Assembly: GCA_963082875.1 (NCBI GenBank)
Contig: OY720100.1
Location: forward strand, 7,254,001 to 7,318,000
Length of the DNA: 64,000 nucleotides
Direction of reading: 5' to 3'
Source: Corella eumyota
Lineage: Eukaryota > Chordata > Ascidiacea > Phlebobranchia > Corellidae
Position numbers and translations under genes: made by a program. The notes below the pieces were generated by a model, which had not been told where the DNA came from, made no database searches, and saw only the letters and a list, made by a program, of their open reading frames with translations. Below are positions 45,001 to 58,634 of the stretch, one piece after another; positions within the stretch are counted from its first letter, which is position 1, and each line of letters starts with the position of its first letter.

Positions 45001-47174
45001 ATATTCGTCAAAACGTTGTGACAAGGCCAGAAATTAACCAAAAACAATTTAAAAGTTTTTTAAAGTTATGTATATTTATCAGAGTAAATGTCTTTACAAA
45101 AAAATCGTTCAAAAAAAAAAAAAATCCTACTTAATTGTCAGAAATAATTTGTTAGTCTAGAAAACATGGAAGATAACAATTTTTAACCGTAAAAAACGAA
45201 ATTCAACAGAATTTAAAACTTTTCTAACAATGTACCCACTCCTACAAAAATGGGAGTGTTTATACTGAAGCAAAAATCGACAAACCTTAAAATTACTTTG
45301 ATATCGCAGTGGTATTTTTAATTTAAATTTACGACCAAGATTTTTGCCAAATAAAAAAATTACGTCATCGTCAGATTCAAATGACGTCATCGAATAATAT
45401 TTTAATTAAAATAATTTAAACCACCGAAACACTTGACCTGAATAAATTGTTACACGAAATTGCTTCTGACAAACAACTCCCAGAACCGCGCGTGACGTAA
45501 CAATTAAAATTCGCGTGACGTCACAAAACAGCCATTGTTTTTATCACGGCGCGTAATCCGCACACGGGCACTAAGCAAACCGACAAAGCTATCACCGATT
45601 ACTAATTGGTTCCCACGCTAGAAAAAATTGCGGGTGGGCGGGGCCTAACCGGTTACAATGTAGCGACGTTTTGATTGACAGGTAGGAGGCCGCTTACGGG
45701 TCCCGCATGGCGGAGGAAATTGCAAGCAAAGATTAAGCCCACCGATAATAAGTTTCTCACACGTTCGTAAAGAGGTTATACGTGATTCGATTTTAATTAT
45801 TTTAAAATTAATCTTATAATTGTTTCAACAGGAAAATTCTTTTTAAATGTCAGACGCTTTGGCGTATTTTGGTTAATGCTTAACTTTCAAAAATAATAAA
45901 TTTGAAACAAGTTTAAAATTAACTAAAAAACAAAAAAATCGTTAATTTTGCGTATATAACATGAACTTCTTTATACTGATTTTTAAAAATTATTTTGCAG
46001 TAATAAATTCGTTAAGTCTTCGTTCTTTTAGATGCATATTTTTGAACGCAATACACTTTAATATACAAAATCACTGTCGCTATATTTCATGTAAGCCACT
46101 TGAATATAGGAAATGTCACAGAAATGGTTCCGTCGCAAATTTGTATACAAAGTTTCCGAATTAACAAAATCGCGGCCCGGATTAATCTCTTAATGTTTTG
46201 ATATCGTTTCGTTATTTAACGGGTATGGGAGATTTTCATTATAGAGTTCCCTATATCAATAACATCCGTGTCCGATAATTAATATAAGATCGGCCGATGG
46301 GCGCCCTTTCTACTTGACTGCAGGAGTTTTGGCGCTGCAAATACTGCAAAGCTTCGACTAATTGCAAATCGTAACAAATTATTTTTGTGCGTGAAATTTC
46401 GACATTGTTTTAATAACAGTTTGGGTGTCGTGTTTTTTAAATGCCCTTGTTAACTTTAAGGGATTTGCGATGTTCTTTTCGGGAATTAGTAATTTTCGAT
46501 GGGTTGCTGGAATGTTAAACTTATTTGTGGCGTGTTCGCGCATGCGTATTACGCCCCTACTTACAAGTCGGAACTTTGTAATTTCCATGCAGTCGAGTCC
46601 GATAAAGCGATCCATCGATTGGCCATGACATCAATGACGCTTTATCGACGTCACAAAACAACAAAGACAAATGCGAAAATGGAAAGCTCCAGCCGATAGC
46701 GGGCTCTGGCATTTGATCTTCAACCGCATAGTCCAAGTGCTTTGTTGTGCGACTATGACGTCACAGAGGGCGAGCAATGGCCTTTATTTGAAATGCAAGC
46801 CTCGCTGTCTATTGATCTTTTAATTATAACTTCTTAGACGAAATAAGCTGAAGGCCTCGTGGCCGAACGGCCTTGTTCAATGCCGTGAGTTTTAATCAAG
46901 AATCTCGGCCAAGTGCGAAGCTGACTGGCTTAAGCCGTAAATAATGGTGCACTCGACATTGTTCTAATTTACTGGTGAATTATCACGCGTCGAAGCGTGT
47001 ATTAATTCGCGTAATTCGTTAATTTTCGATTGGTTAAAGCGACCTGTGATAGAACGTACCTTGTACCACCTGCACATGTATATAACTCCAATTTCCTCAT
47101 TTCAAATTTAACACAGCATTGTTCGCAACTAGTAATTAATAACTGTGTAAAACACTAGAACAATCATGACGTCA
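42024..47174. promoter_or_regulatory. Cluster of ten TGACGTCA (CRE/ATF-type) palindromes
   Basis: Exact TGACGTCA starts at 42024, 42121, 43386, 43987, 44168, 44794, 45382, 45516, 46756 and 47167. Half sites such as TTACGTCA and GACGTCAC are also common. In random sequence of this size well under one copy is expected. CREB/ATF-family bZIP proteins bind this word. Whether it is a local enhancer signature or a word over-used across the genome cannot be told here, as at least six more copies are scattered elsewhere in the window. Confidence 0.5.
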
Positions 47175-49102
47175 TTTCATTAAAAAGCTATTTGGTTTTG
47201 CTGTAAAAAAATTCTAGCCTTAAAAATGTGTTTTGTTATTGATGTCAATGAATTTAAAATATTTTTATGGGTCATTTAAATTCCAATAAGTTGTCTTAAA
47301 TCACGTAAAAATTAATTAAACCATAAAAGAGCTCACCCGCGGAGATCACAAGGGTGAATAACAACATCTGATTGCGTTCCGACGTCACTGCGATCACCTG
47401 TGTTAGTTGATCGAGTAATTAATGTGTCGCGCAGACTAATTTACAGCTCATTAACGGCGCTTTAACAGGAACGCCCTAATCGAAGTTCAACGTATTGACA
47501 AGTGTCGTTGCTGATCAAACAGCGGGCGCGCGCGTTTAATCGGCCTCCGCTCGCTTCTTTTTATCTACCTAATTCCGTCGGTATCGAAACTGGTCCGTTT
47601 CCTATATACTGTGCCGAATTATGATTAACTACTAAGCTTAATTACCGCTTGGCTTCCTTTCCAGATTGAAATTGCATCGTTCAGATGTAAAGGACAAGAG
47701 ACAGGCTGCAATAGCCAGGTGTTACTGTGAAATTATACATTCAACTCGTTTATGCAGACTTGGAAATCTGACAACTGACAAGAAGGCGCGGTTAGCCTTT
47801 GTGGTGTACATTGTCTCGAACAATACGGGATTGTGACCGCCAGGTTACTAATTGGTACTTTTCCTTTTGAAAGCATTTGAACTTGCAGCGAACCCGAACC
47901 TAGTTACTAGACGGAACTTTAGGCGAGATGAACTTTAAAAGGACGTCATCAGTATTAATATTTTTTGTATTTTAAGAGTGATTCAGTAACATTTTTTTGA
48001 AATAAAAACCCCTTATTAAACAAAGAAAAATGTATCATAACTCACCGGTTGCTCAACCAAAATGTATCCAAAACAAAAACAAACAATTAATCTGTTTATG
48101 TTATGCTTATAGCTCGAAATCAAATTGGCTTAATTTAAACAAACCTGAAAACAAAATAGTGATAAAAACTTGGCCACGTTTGCGACCAACACAATGCAGT
48201 AAGGTGCGAATGCTTTAGAGGGCCGTGTGTTGGCTTTAGCAATACTTCTAAAGTCAATAGTGAATCCTTATCAAGTGCGACGCTATCTTTCGAGCGACCC
48301 GTGTCTTGGGACGATAGGACAGACTGTGCTGCGTACTACCAGTTAGGTATTCATTGGCCAACGCTAACATTTATAACGTATCAGATAAGGGATTTAAAAA
48401 AAATGCATATAGAATTGTAACGAAGCTCATCTAAATTTTTTAACTTTAACAAAATTTAACTTTTTTATGTAAATTAAACCCCATTAATCAATAGTACAAG
48501 GTAACATATATTTTCTATAAACATAAATTGTCACTGATGCCTTTAAAATAAAAGTAAGCCCTTCAAATAAAAACAGACTTCATAATTTAACAATAACACC
48601 ACCAATTTCGCGAAAAATCAATCATCAGAAATTCACAAAAAGTTTGCTATAAAAATCGATTTCAAATTGCCATAAAACGGTCATACAAACGAGTCACGCG
48701 GGTTCGCAAAAGTCTTACGCATCTGTGTCAATACCAAGCCTCGTCGGCTCGGTACAGAGTCGTAAATATGATCAATGCAAAGCAATATTAAACCTAAACA
48801 AACACGCGACTTTTTGATTTTAACAACAGTTTTTATGAGCTTTCCACGAAAGTCGAGGAGTACAAAGTTTTTTTTTAACATGTTTACAGTTTGCGAAATA
48901 AAACTACAAGAATTTATTATATTTTTTTAAATTAATTTTCATGAAATCCAAATTTATGTGGGTTTTGTTGAATACAATTTAGGGTGTTGGGTTAAAATCA
49001 ATACGAGATTTCGACACAATTTATTGTGTAACTTTCAAGTTAAATATTATAACAGTGAACAATAATTTATGCATATAACCCCACACATTTTACGATCTCC
49101 TT

Positions 49103-49110
49103 TATATAAA
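49103..49110 (+). promoter_or_regulatory. TATA box candidate of the HES gene
   Basis: TATATAAA lies about 480 bp upstream of the HES start codon. A second TATATAAA at 49538-49545 is only 42 bp upstream and would leave almost no leader. Between them is a C/T-rich stretch ending with GGCCATTTTG, a YY1-like motif near 49377. Confidence 0.35.
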
Positions 49111-49586
49111 TTTTTCAACGACGTTTGCAAGTTTAAAATTAATATTCGATTAGTCACTGACGTATTTTTTATGTTTCTCCTGCTTGGTCAAAAAGAATCA
49201 AGTTCGGGCTAGCCGTGTGTGCTCGACCAACGCCGAGTATTTGCTCACGCCCCGCCGCAATTCAGTTGCTCCCTTCCGGCGTACTTTGCGTTCCATCGCC
49301 GATCTCTCGCACTTCTCGCACGCGCTTTCTTTTTTTCCCCACCCCTCTCTCTTTTCTTTCTCTCGCTTTTTTTCTCGGCCATTTTGAACCGAGCTGCAGC
49401 GAGTCTGATAACAAACAACTTATCGAAAAAAGAAAAAAAGGGAGACTGGTCTCGATGCAGTTTATAATCCAGGCAAGACGTCATTAGCTCATCACTTACT
49501 ATCACCATCCATAGTAACAACAACAACATTGGATATTTATATAAACAGCAATTTATACGAAAAATCAACTTATTAAAAATAGAAAA

Positions 49587-51225
49587 ATGCCAGCAGATCG
49601 CAGAATGACAGACGCAGAAATTAGGCGAAAAACCAACAAGCCAATTATGGAAAAGAAACGTCGCGAAAGGATTAATAAATGCTTGGAAGATTTAAAAGCC
49701 ATCGTTTTAACTTCAGTAACCGACGAGGTAAAATTAAAATGCAAAAATCATTAATAAAAATAGATCTAAATTAGTTACGTGTTTAAGTGCATACATTCTG
49801 TTAAATCAATTTTTTGTGTGTTAGCACTTACGTTAAAAAATTATTTTTTGTTTTAGAATCGACCAAATAAATTGGAAAAAGCTGATATTCTTGAGATGAC
49901 AGTCCGGTATTTAAAGAGCGTACAAGGCGATAAACCATCAGGTAAATTGAAATTAAAATTTTTGAAACTACTTGTCGACTAATGCACGTTAAAAAGATAA
50001 AAATACGTTTTTGTTAGTTAATACGTTTTTGTTAGTTTTTATATTTTGAGTTAAACTAATCAGGTTTAAATACGCCAAAAACAGGGAAATATTATTTTTT
50101 ACACTTTAAATTATTGACGATTGTTTTAAGTAATTTTTCGGTGATTTAAAAGCAAATTAGAATCGCCAAAAACACGTGATCCGTTTGATTGACAGCTCTT
50201 CGGTGTTTCGGTCAAACAATATCGTGTTTACATGACGCGCTTAATATTGTTTATGTTTCGCTAGAACTTTGGACAAAACGCGACCTATATGTTTTAATGT
50301 TTTCAATAGATTTTCGTAAACAAATAATCAATTTCAAAAATAAAAATTGACTTTAAAATAAACTTCGACTTTATTTTGTATTCAAATATATAAATTTTTT
50401 ATTTATTTTTTAGCTATCCGAGCGTTGCCAACTTTGAACCAATCAGAAGATCGCTTAAACTTGACCGAAAGTGACCCGGTGTTGCGTCACAAAGGCTACG
50501 CACAGTGCGTTCACGAAGTGACGTCATTCCTAAGTAAATCTGAAGGCGTCCCAGTCGGGTTTCGAACCCAACTTCTTGGTCACTTGGCGGACAAATACAA
50601 TCCCGTTCCCGAGGACAAAAAGTTACCGAAAAAACATCAGCGCAATTCCCGAGAGCCTTATGTAAAACCAACAGCAATGCGGCCATTGAATAATGGGTTT
50701 ATTACCGAACTCGACATACAAAGACAAGGTCAGTTGCAAAGTACTCGAATCGAAGAAACGCGAACTCCGGTTAAAATAAACACGTTGTATAGATATCGCC
50801 ATGGACCTATGATGCACCCCAGTCGTTTTTCACCCATCCCAGTATCGCCAATCTCGTCATCGTCACACGTTTCCTTACGACACATCCCTTCTCCGAGCCT
50901 CTCAGCGTCGAGCCATCGCTCCGATTTATCGATCGACACAACAAACAACAACACTGACTCAATCCTGTACGGTGCCGGGGTTAGCAGCGCTTGTTTCTCG
51001 CCTAGCGACAAAGTTATTCCCGAGCGACGATTTCGACTGACCGAAGCTACGCACTATACCAGCAGCGACTCTGGCAACTGGTCGTCTGGTTCAAGCCCAC
51101 CATCCCCAATACCAATACCCGCTACAACCATGAAATTAACCATGCAAGCTACATGTGGTAACTTTAACAAGTCGATCAAAGTAGAGAACACCGTTCCCCA
51201 AATGTGGCGTCCATGGGGGCTCTAA
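49587..51225 (+). CDS. HES: HES-family bHLH-Orange transcriptional repressor
   Basis: Three exons: 49587-49727, 49857-49941, 50414-51225; 345 residues, introns in phases 0 and 1. The basic region and helix 1 read TNKPIMEKKRRERINKCL, with the proline at the position diagnostic of Hairy/E(spl) proteins. The loop and helix 2 follow (NRPNKLEKADILEMTVRYLK). An Orange domain starts near LRHKGYAQCVHEV and ends GHLADKY. A long Ser/Pro-rich linker leads to a C-terminal WRPW, followed by Gly-Leu and stop; WRPW recruits Groucho/TLE. HES proteins dimerise on N-box or CACGTG-type sites and repress targets, often under Notch. The intron between helix 1 and helix 2 is at the usual HES position. Which ascidian Hes paralogue this is cannot be settled by eye. 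Confidence 0.93.
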
Positions 51226-51410
51226 ACAAACTTTTTTACAACTTTTATTTATTTTTGTTATTTTTTATAGTTTTTTTTTGCCTTTCCTAATTGAATTACT
51301 CTGGTTCGTATTTTTATATTTAAACTGTGCTTTATGTTTATTGTTATTTTTTTTCTTTTTGCAACGTTATTGTTCTATCCCGTGTCTTACAACACTTTTC
51401 TTAGAGATCA

Positions 51411-51416
51411 AATAAA
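51411..51416 (+). terminator. Poly(A) signal candidate of the HES gene
   Basis: AATAAA lies 186 bp after the stop codon, in an A/T-rich 3' untranslated region. Confidence 0.5.
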
Positions 51417-52839
51417 ATATTATTAAAATTTTACAACTTGTTTTTATATATTATAATACATAATTTATAACAAAAAAATGGATTTCAATTTTGTTATGTT
51501 ACCAAATAGACTAAACATTTTTAGAAAAAATTAATAACGCAATTAAATAGGCCTTATACCAAAAAAATAGGCAAATAAGTTTAGGGTTGAACACCAAGCA
51601 ACAAAAATTAAAATGGTTGATCAAAAACAAATTACGTGTGATTAAAAAACTTCTTCCCATGTGAATTAGCATGTTTATGTATTCCCAAACAACAAATTAC
51701 AAGCGAGTATATTTGCGAGTAACTATTACGTGCCGTTCAACCTGCAGTTTACCCACTTTGAATGCAAAATCGTGCTCATTGTTAAGTGCTTTAATCTGAA
51801 CCGCCAAACAAGTTCACTTAAAATTTCAATTGCAATTTATAAACGCTCGCAAGTCGCTCACAGTTGATAACAATAAGCTCTATTGTAAATTTGGGCGTCA
51901 ATGGCATTCTTGAATTGTGTGAAGTTAAGTTATAGACGTTGCCATGGAAATAGCCACTTACGCGAGATTATTGACCGCAGTATAAAATCTTTTGTCGGCG
52001 ACATTAATTAATAGATATTGAGAATTTTGACTTTGTCGAACTTTTGGGCGCGATCAAACACCACTAGTAGCCTTAAGTTAACGAGCTACTGAATACATAT
52101 TCGCGGCGCGGTCACGCATCTATCAAATTCATCACATTTCAGTGAAAGACACCTATTGATAAAAATATGACAGCAAACATTAGGCTTGGAATGCAAGAGC
52201 CGCGCGCGACAGTCTTATCAGCCATCAATAGTAAATACAGATTTTATGTAAATTGGAGCACGCGGAAGCTGATTAAAGTCTTTCGCAAGTAAAAAAAACA
52301 ATTATACAAAATTCGTTAAATTATAACACAAAAGCAATACATTTTGCCCACTGTAGTCAAACGCCTATGACCCACTACTGGTCGCGCGCAAGGGGACAAA
52401 GAATCTACTGATTAAGCCTGTGTGAGCAGTTGATACGCTCGCACCTGGGCCATGAGAAAAGCAAATACAGCACGTGCTAAACAGAGTAATGGTGCCTACA
52501 TCACGCCTGCCTGACACAGATCCAACCGTTGTAAACAGCAAATTGCAACGCTATTAATGGTTAACGAGTGTCAGTAAGTGTACATACATAGAACTGGAAA
52601 TTTATGACGCATCGGTTTCTCGAAATCTTTTTTAATCTTGAGGTTTTAACCGGCCAAGTAATGAAGTTTACTTATAAAACTTTCATTAAAGTTCATTTTT
52701 AAAAGGCAATAACAAAATAACCATTTATAAAACACATTTTACTTACAGTATAGGTCATGCCCTTATTTTATTTAGAACCGATTTTTGGGTGGCAGCATAT
52801 AAATTGTAGAGAGATAGCTGTCTGATAGAGTACCAGGCA

Positions 52840-52848
52840 CGTGGGAAA
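52840..52848 (+). promoter_or_regulatory. Su(H)/RBPJ-like site downstream of HES
   Basis: CGTGGGAAA matches the consensus for the Notch effector Su(H)/RBPJ and overlaps a CACGTG E-box. One site alone is weak evidence. Confidence 0.3.
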
Positions 52849-54591
52849 AGTCAACAGGTCGAGATAACATTTGTTATCAGAGTGCTACTGGGCCGCCCCG
52901 GCTTAGATCAGCGTCGTGACAACAATAAGCGCGTGCTCTCAAGCTCACAAAGCTTGCTTAGCTATCTTCCAATCTATAGTTGTCCTAAGCTACTGATTTA
53001 AGGGGTTGACGCGCGTGCTTCGACCCGCTATCGTCACACGATAAGCATTGTTTAGGCACGGTAAACACAAATACAAAGCACTTGGCCTCTTGCCAATGTT
53101 GGTTGACAACAATGCGTTGCTTGAAAACTGATTAGTGTGTTTAGTGGTAACATAACTTGACCTTCGATAAACATCCCGCAATAATTATTTTCACATTTTA
53201 ACTTTTTAACACAAGTTCGCATTTTTTAAGTGAGAAAACACTTTAAAAGTAAACACTTTTATTAAAAGATACAAATAAAAATTATATTTATGCTCTTTCC
53301 ATATCATTAATATTTGTATATTGTTTAACAGTATTCTGTATTAAACAAAACGACTGCATCTCGAAAACACATATTTGAATTACAAGGTGTTGTTTGACCA
53401 ATAATACACAATCTATCCGTTCCACGCCCCACTTTATAGATTACATACAAAAACCAATAGCAACAGAATAACGAAAACGCCAGCAATGTTATAACACCTA
53501 AAATATGTTGCGTAATTCAACAAAATCAGGAAGCTGCAATTAAAACTAAACCAATGTTTATTAAATATAAACTTATCGTGTGACGTAGCCACTTATGTTT
53601 GTCACCAACGAAAGTGTTGACGACCAATTCACTGGCGCCATCCGTGTCTAATAACTCTCTAAACTGGATATCGGTGTCCTAATCTTTTACCCTTATACGA
53701 CAATTTGCATTTTAATAAATCCATCTTAATAACTTGTCCAACTAAATTGTATATTTAACTCTGCGACCCGGAAATAGATGTTTAAAATCTTATTTGCTTA
53801 TTAAATTCTCAATAAAAAAAATTACTTTTATATTGCAAAATTATCGTATATTACTGATTAACTATACCCAAGTTATTTTTACAAACCTATGGTTTTCAAT
53901 TTTTTATATTTAAATACATTCTTTTACAAACAAATACAAAAAACTATCTTAAATTAACCACTTTTTTTATGCAGCACAATCACAGTTTATTATATTTTTT
54001 AGTAGTAATCGTTTAAAAATTAAAACACAAATAGTACCAATTATTAGGCTTGAATTACATAAAGTTACAAAAAAGGTTTTTGTTTAGAGCAATTAATGCT
54101 GCTAATTATATTTTCCTATCTATAGCCTATATATTGAGGATAAAATAAATATTAAAAGTACGGTATATAGCATTTATCTTTGTTTAAAAAGTAAAATTAA
54201 ATGCGGTTAAAAAATATTTTTTATTTTAGATACTGCATTTAAAGTACTAAACTTTTTTAGGAGGCAAAACTTAAAAATTTTTAATTGAAAATATATTTAA
54301 ACTTTGCAAAAAAATCTAGTTCAGAATCTGTTTCTTCGATACATTTAAAAAAATAATAAAATAAATTAAAACTTAAAAAAAAATTGTTAAAATTTTCTAA
54401 CAAGAATATAATTTTGAATTTCAAAAAGCACAGTTAAAAAAACAAACCAAATATTGCTTACAACAGCTGGCAATAATTTTTTCAAAAAAATAAAAAAACA
54501 AAGCAGCACACATCAAGTAATAAGATGGTAATCATTGGATAACATAAAAACATACTCCAAAATTTTAACAGTATTTTGCTTTTATGACTTA

Positions 54592-57500
54592 TTATTGTGA
54601 TTTTTGAGGGGTAGGTTGTTGGGATTGTGTAGATGAACTTAAAATTTGCTTCCTTATTTTAAGCAAGAACCACATGCTTATATAAAACACATATCCAGTA
54701 TAATAAACTGAAGCATGTACCTAATAAAAAAACATTTTTAACACAACTTTCTTTAAAAAAATATTTCTTACCTGAATTATTATATAGATAACAAAAAAAA
54801 AAAAAAAAAAGTTTTTTAATATACTATCCTGTTAAATAAATTTGAATAATTTTATATTTTCTTACCGGTGCGTATCGTTCCCATTTTAAAAGACTAAAAT
54901 CGATGAGGCAGTACCCAAGTAATAAATGTAAATAAATAAAACCGACAATGTTTGGAACATATTTCAGAATACTGTGTTGTCTCATACTTTTTACAATTGC
55001 CATTTCATTAAGAGCAGAAATTAGCTGTGAAAAATTTTTTTTTTTTTTTAAAACCAAACCAAGAACATTAAAAAACAAATAAAATCTTATTTAAAAATTT
55101 GTTCTAAAAGCTTTTATAGTTTCATTTAAAAAAAGATAGATTTATTTAAATTATTTTAAATTTACCTTTTAATAAACTTACTTACCGGTTTTTCTACTGA
55201 GATTGTAAGAAATTCATATGCAAAACAAGTAAAATATCCTTCATGTATTCCATGCCAAATAGCAAGGAAAAATAAAGTACTTATATGAGAAACTTCTTTA
55301 ATTCCAACAAATCTTAAACGCTTGTAGACATACCTTTAAAATAAAAAATATTTGTAAGTATTTACATGGGTAATAGAATGCTTGCAAAACTAATTTAAAG
55401 TTAATATTAGTAAACTAGTTAAGAGCAGTTCATAAAGCCTAGTCTTTTATTTTTATAAATTGGTTTTAATTAGATAGTGCTTAAATCTTACTTCATAACC
55501 CATGCATTAGTGTTGATGTTGAATGACAAAACAATATCTTGGAACGACTCAGCAAGTAAAAAGCTGTGAAGAATAACATTTCGAACACTATCCCACTTTA
55601 CTTTTCCAGTCTTTGTGTCTTTTCTGTAACCAAGTCCACTAATAATACAGGAACCTTCCTGTAAAAAAGTGTAAAAACTTTAAAATAAAAAAAAAAATTG
55701 TAAAAGTTTAAAAATCCCTTTTTTTCATTTTAGGCTAGGTAATAATTTTTATATAAAATAACTAAAAAACAATATATATATAGTTTAGCAAAACAAAATT
55801 TGAATAAAAAAAAAAAATAACAATATCAAGTAATTAACTTGGTCATTATTTTTACCTAAAAAAAACGTTGATGATATGTATATAAATAGCCTAACACTTC
55901 AACATATAGAGGACACATGTATTAGTTAAACATAAAGGTTTAAAATAGAATGTATAAGTTAGGTTTAAAAGTACTGTCATAAACAATACGCCTTAACCAA
56001 ATACTTCCTTTAGTTCTTACATTCAGCAGATTAACTTACATTAATAATCCAGACAGCTACGTACTGTAACAAAGTAATGTGGCCTGTGATTGCCATGTAA
56101 CCAAGTTTATATGTAAATGAAGAAGTCTACAATAATTAAAAAAAAAAAATTTAATAAGAAAGTTTAAAAAAGTATGTATATAAATAAATGTAATTTTTTA
56201 AATTATTAATCACAACAGTACAATTACAAACTTGCAAAAACATATCTTTGGATACACTGAATATAGTAACTATAATCACTTGAATTTTTTCAAACTTACT
56301 TGATACTCAATAGTTGTATAGTAATCAGCATCGAATATGGAAGCCAAATAAGCTTGAACACCAAGTAATATAGTTCCAGATAAACCTCGTCGAAACCCAG
56401 GTAGTATACTAAAAATAAATAAAAATAAAATTGAAAAGGACACAAATACAACTAATATATGGTGAAGAATTTTAAGTCATAGTTCCATAGAATATTTTAT
56501 TTTACCAATGCTATAATTTTAACATTAGTTGCTCGACTTACTAATAATTACCTGTTTGGTTTTTGACCAGGTACATCGGTCAATTCCCCATTTAAACAAG
56601 CTCGAAATCGACTTAATGGGTACTTAAAAAATAAAATACTTTTTAGGTTAAAACAAAATATAATCTACTTTTCATAAAATAAAATATAATTTTGTGTATC
56701 AAAATTTAATAAAATTTTATTTATATGTATATATATATAGCCTATATTTACAAATTAAATTTTTTATTTTACCTGTGGTCCAACCATATAGCCACAATAG
56801 AAATAACTGAATCCCAATACTTCCAATAAAGATGGAATATCTTTAATTGCACTCTCCTTTTGGTCTTTAGATACTTCGCTCTAAATTAAAACATTTTGAA
56901 AAATTTAATTTTTTGAAAAAAGTCATTAGATTAAAAAAAAAATTTAACCTATATTAAAATTGTTATTAAATATTGTCATTTGTCATGAGAGAGAATTATA
57001 TACATATAAAATAAGTTAAAATGTCCATGTTAGTATTATTGTAACAAATTTTACCATTTTTTTTTAAAATAAACTGTTTTAGTATATTTATGTTATATAT
57101 GATAAAACCAAAAAAGCCAAGTCCAAAAAAAAATATAAAATTTTAGAAAAAAATTACCTCCTTTTTATGTCCATCATATACATCAAAGGCAAGACCTACA
57201 AAAAAATATAAATATATATATTTTTACTCAAAATAATCAATTTTCAAAAAAGCCTATAGAGCAAAATAAATTATTTTAGGAAATAAAACATAAGCTATGA
57301 GACAGCATTTCCTATTCAGAATATTTCCTATTTGGTCGACATGCATTTATCATTTATTACAAAAAAATTTGTTATGCATATCTCCTATGTCATAACATTA
57401 ACTATTATTTATTATATATATATATATATAGATTACATTACAACAACAAAAATTATATAATTTAAATGCATCAGCAAATAAGTTATCTGTTGTTGCCAGC

Positions 57501-58634
57501 TTTGTAGCCATCAAACAAAACACTTTAAGTAAAACTCAAGTACTTTAAGTAACCTAATCTTAACGCCTATTGTTTATCAAGTGTATAGTTTGACGTTATA
57601 AACAAAAGAATTTACATGATATTAAGGTAATAATAAACTACAAACCTATCATCCGCATCGTTAAAACACATTGTGGCATACACCAGTTGATGTCATATGT
57701 TATAGAGGAATATGACATATACCCATATACTAAATACAACTGCAAAAAAAAGAAAAATATATTTTAATTACATGAGTTTGGATTTAGAATAGAATTTTAA
57801 TTAAATTAAAAAATATTGAACATAAAACAATAATGTTACTGCAAACATAGTCATATATATAAATATATTTATATTTAAAAGAGAAAATTATTTATATATA
57901 CCAAGCATTATTTTAAAATTAACCCACCAACTGAAATGCAAATGAAACTGCTACAGAGATTTGTTTAGTTCCCAAAACTTTGAATATTAACCACTGAACA
58001 ACAATGCTGAACAATGAATGAAAAACATCCCACCCTTAAAAAAAATAATGCATATACTATTTTAAAAATATTTTAATTACTTAATTATAAAATACTTTAT
58101 TTTACATACACTAAATTTGAAGTTAGGTTTAAATATTATAAAACAATTTAGAATATTTACCATAATTCCAGTAGAGCATACAGAAACTTGAAAAAGTAAA
58201 AAACACATATTGCAAGTTTAGATTACTTTTGTACAAAAATTGACGATGCAGCAATGCAAAAATGTAACCTAAAAAGAATTTAAAGATTGCAGTGTATAGT
58301 TGCTAGCAATTTATATAAAACAAGTAACTAATTTATATGCAATTTAATCACTAAATCACACCCAATAATGACCAATTGCTGCTACACTACAATATATAAA
58401 ACCCTAAAAAAATATAAACAAAAAAAAAAAATTTTCCAATTATTATAAATACAAAATAACGTTTTGAACGTTTACGTTAAATGCAAAAAAAATTGTAATT
58501 TGAAAAAATGTATATGCGTCTGTGCGTATCTATTTAAAAAAATTAACTTACTTACCAGTATACACAGTTAACACCAGTTTAATACCAGACTCTGGGGCTC
58601 CAATAGAACTTGCTAATTCTGAAATTGAATACAT
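54592..58634 (-). CDS. LPCAT3: Lysophosphatidylcholine acyltransferase 3 (MBOAT5)
   Basis: Thirteen exons, 5' to 3': 58556-58634, 58161-58268, 57928-58034, 57646-57739, 57158-57195, 56773-56880, 56552-56622, 56300-56408, 56040-56126, 55492-55658, 55186-55333, 54866-55024, 54592-54720; 467 residues against 487 in human. The enzyme reacylates lysophospholipids, chiefly with polyunsaturated acyl-CoA, in the ER membrane. Family marks include YDINWCMPQCVLTMRMIG, IPSLLEVLGFSYFYCGYMVG, the MBOAT Asn segment SFNINTNAWV, and the catalytic His segment FLAIWHGIHEGYFTCF, all in the order seen in vertebrate LPCAT3. The chain is hydrophobic with many helices. The C-terminus ends Gln/Ser-rich (QQPTPQKSQ) without the dilysine tail of the mammalian enzyme. 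The start MYSISELASSIGAPE aligns with the vertebrate segment LATSLGASE, so the N-terminus is shorter. Confidence 0.93.

Larger units (their letters stand above)
41666..49586. other. Long noncoding flank upstream of the HES gene
   Basis: Nearly 8 kb with no recognisable gene. Base composition is more mixed than in the left intergenic regions, with many GC-containing blocks. It includes ten exact TGACGTCA palindromes between 42,024 and 47,174, CACGTG E-boxes near 43,030 and 43,065, and a TTCCCACG Su(H)/RBPJ-like site at 45610-45617. Short open frames here (for example 44801-45037 and 46425-46699) have no family match. A large regulatory domain is expected for a HES gene. Confidence 0.55.
51226..54591. 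other. Noncoding region between HES and LPCAT3
   Basis: It contains the HES 3' untranslated region, then more mixed-composition DNA to about 53,200 with CACGTG at 52838-52843, overlapping a CGTGGGAAA Su(H)/RBPJ-type site at 52840-52848. After that the DNA is AT-rich up to the LPCAT3 3' end. No gene is recognised. Confidence 0.5.

Noticed and set aside
46860-46935. tRNA-like stretch (TGGCCGAACGGCCTT resembling an A box)
   Set aside because: No B box, and no cloverleaf could be formed; short inverted GGCC blocks explain the resemblance.
49184-49568. Overlapping ORFs on both strands just upstream of HES
   Set aside because: They arise from a C/T-rich low-complexity stretch in the probable promoter or 5' leader. 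There is no family similarity and they overlap each other in several frames.
50414-51011. Minus-strand ORFs over the last HES exon
   Set aside because: They are antisense to a strongly supported coding exon with Orange domain and WRPW end.
57410-57432. TA microsatellite in an LPCAT3 intron
   Set aside because: An ordinary short simple repeat in an AT-rich intron, with no reason to think it functional.
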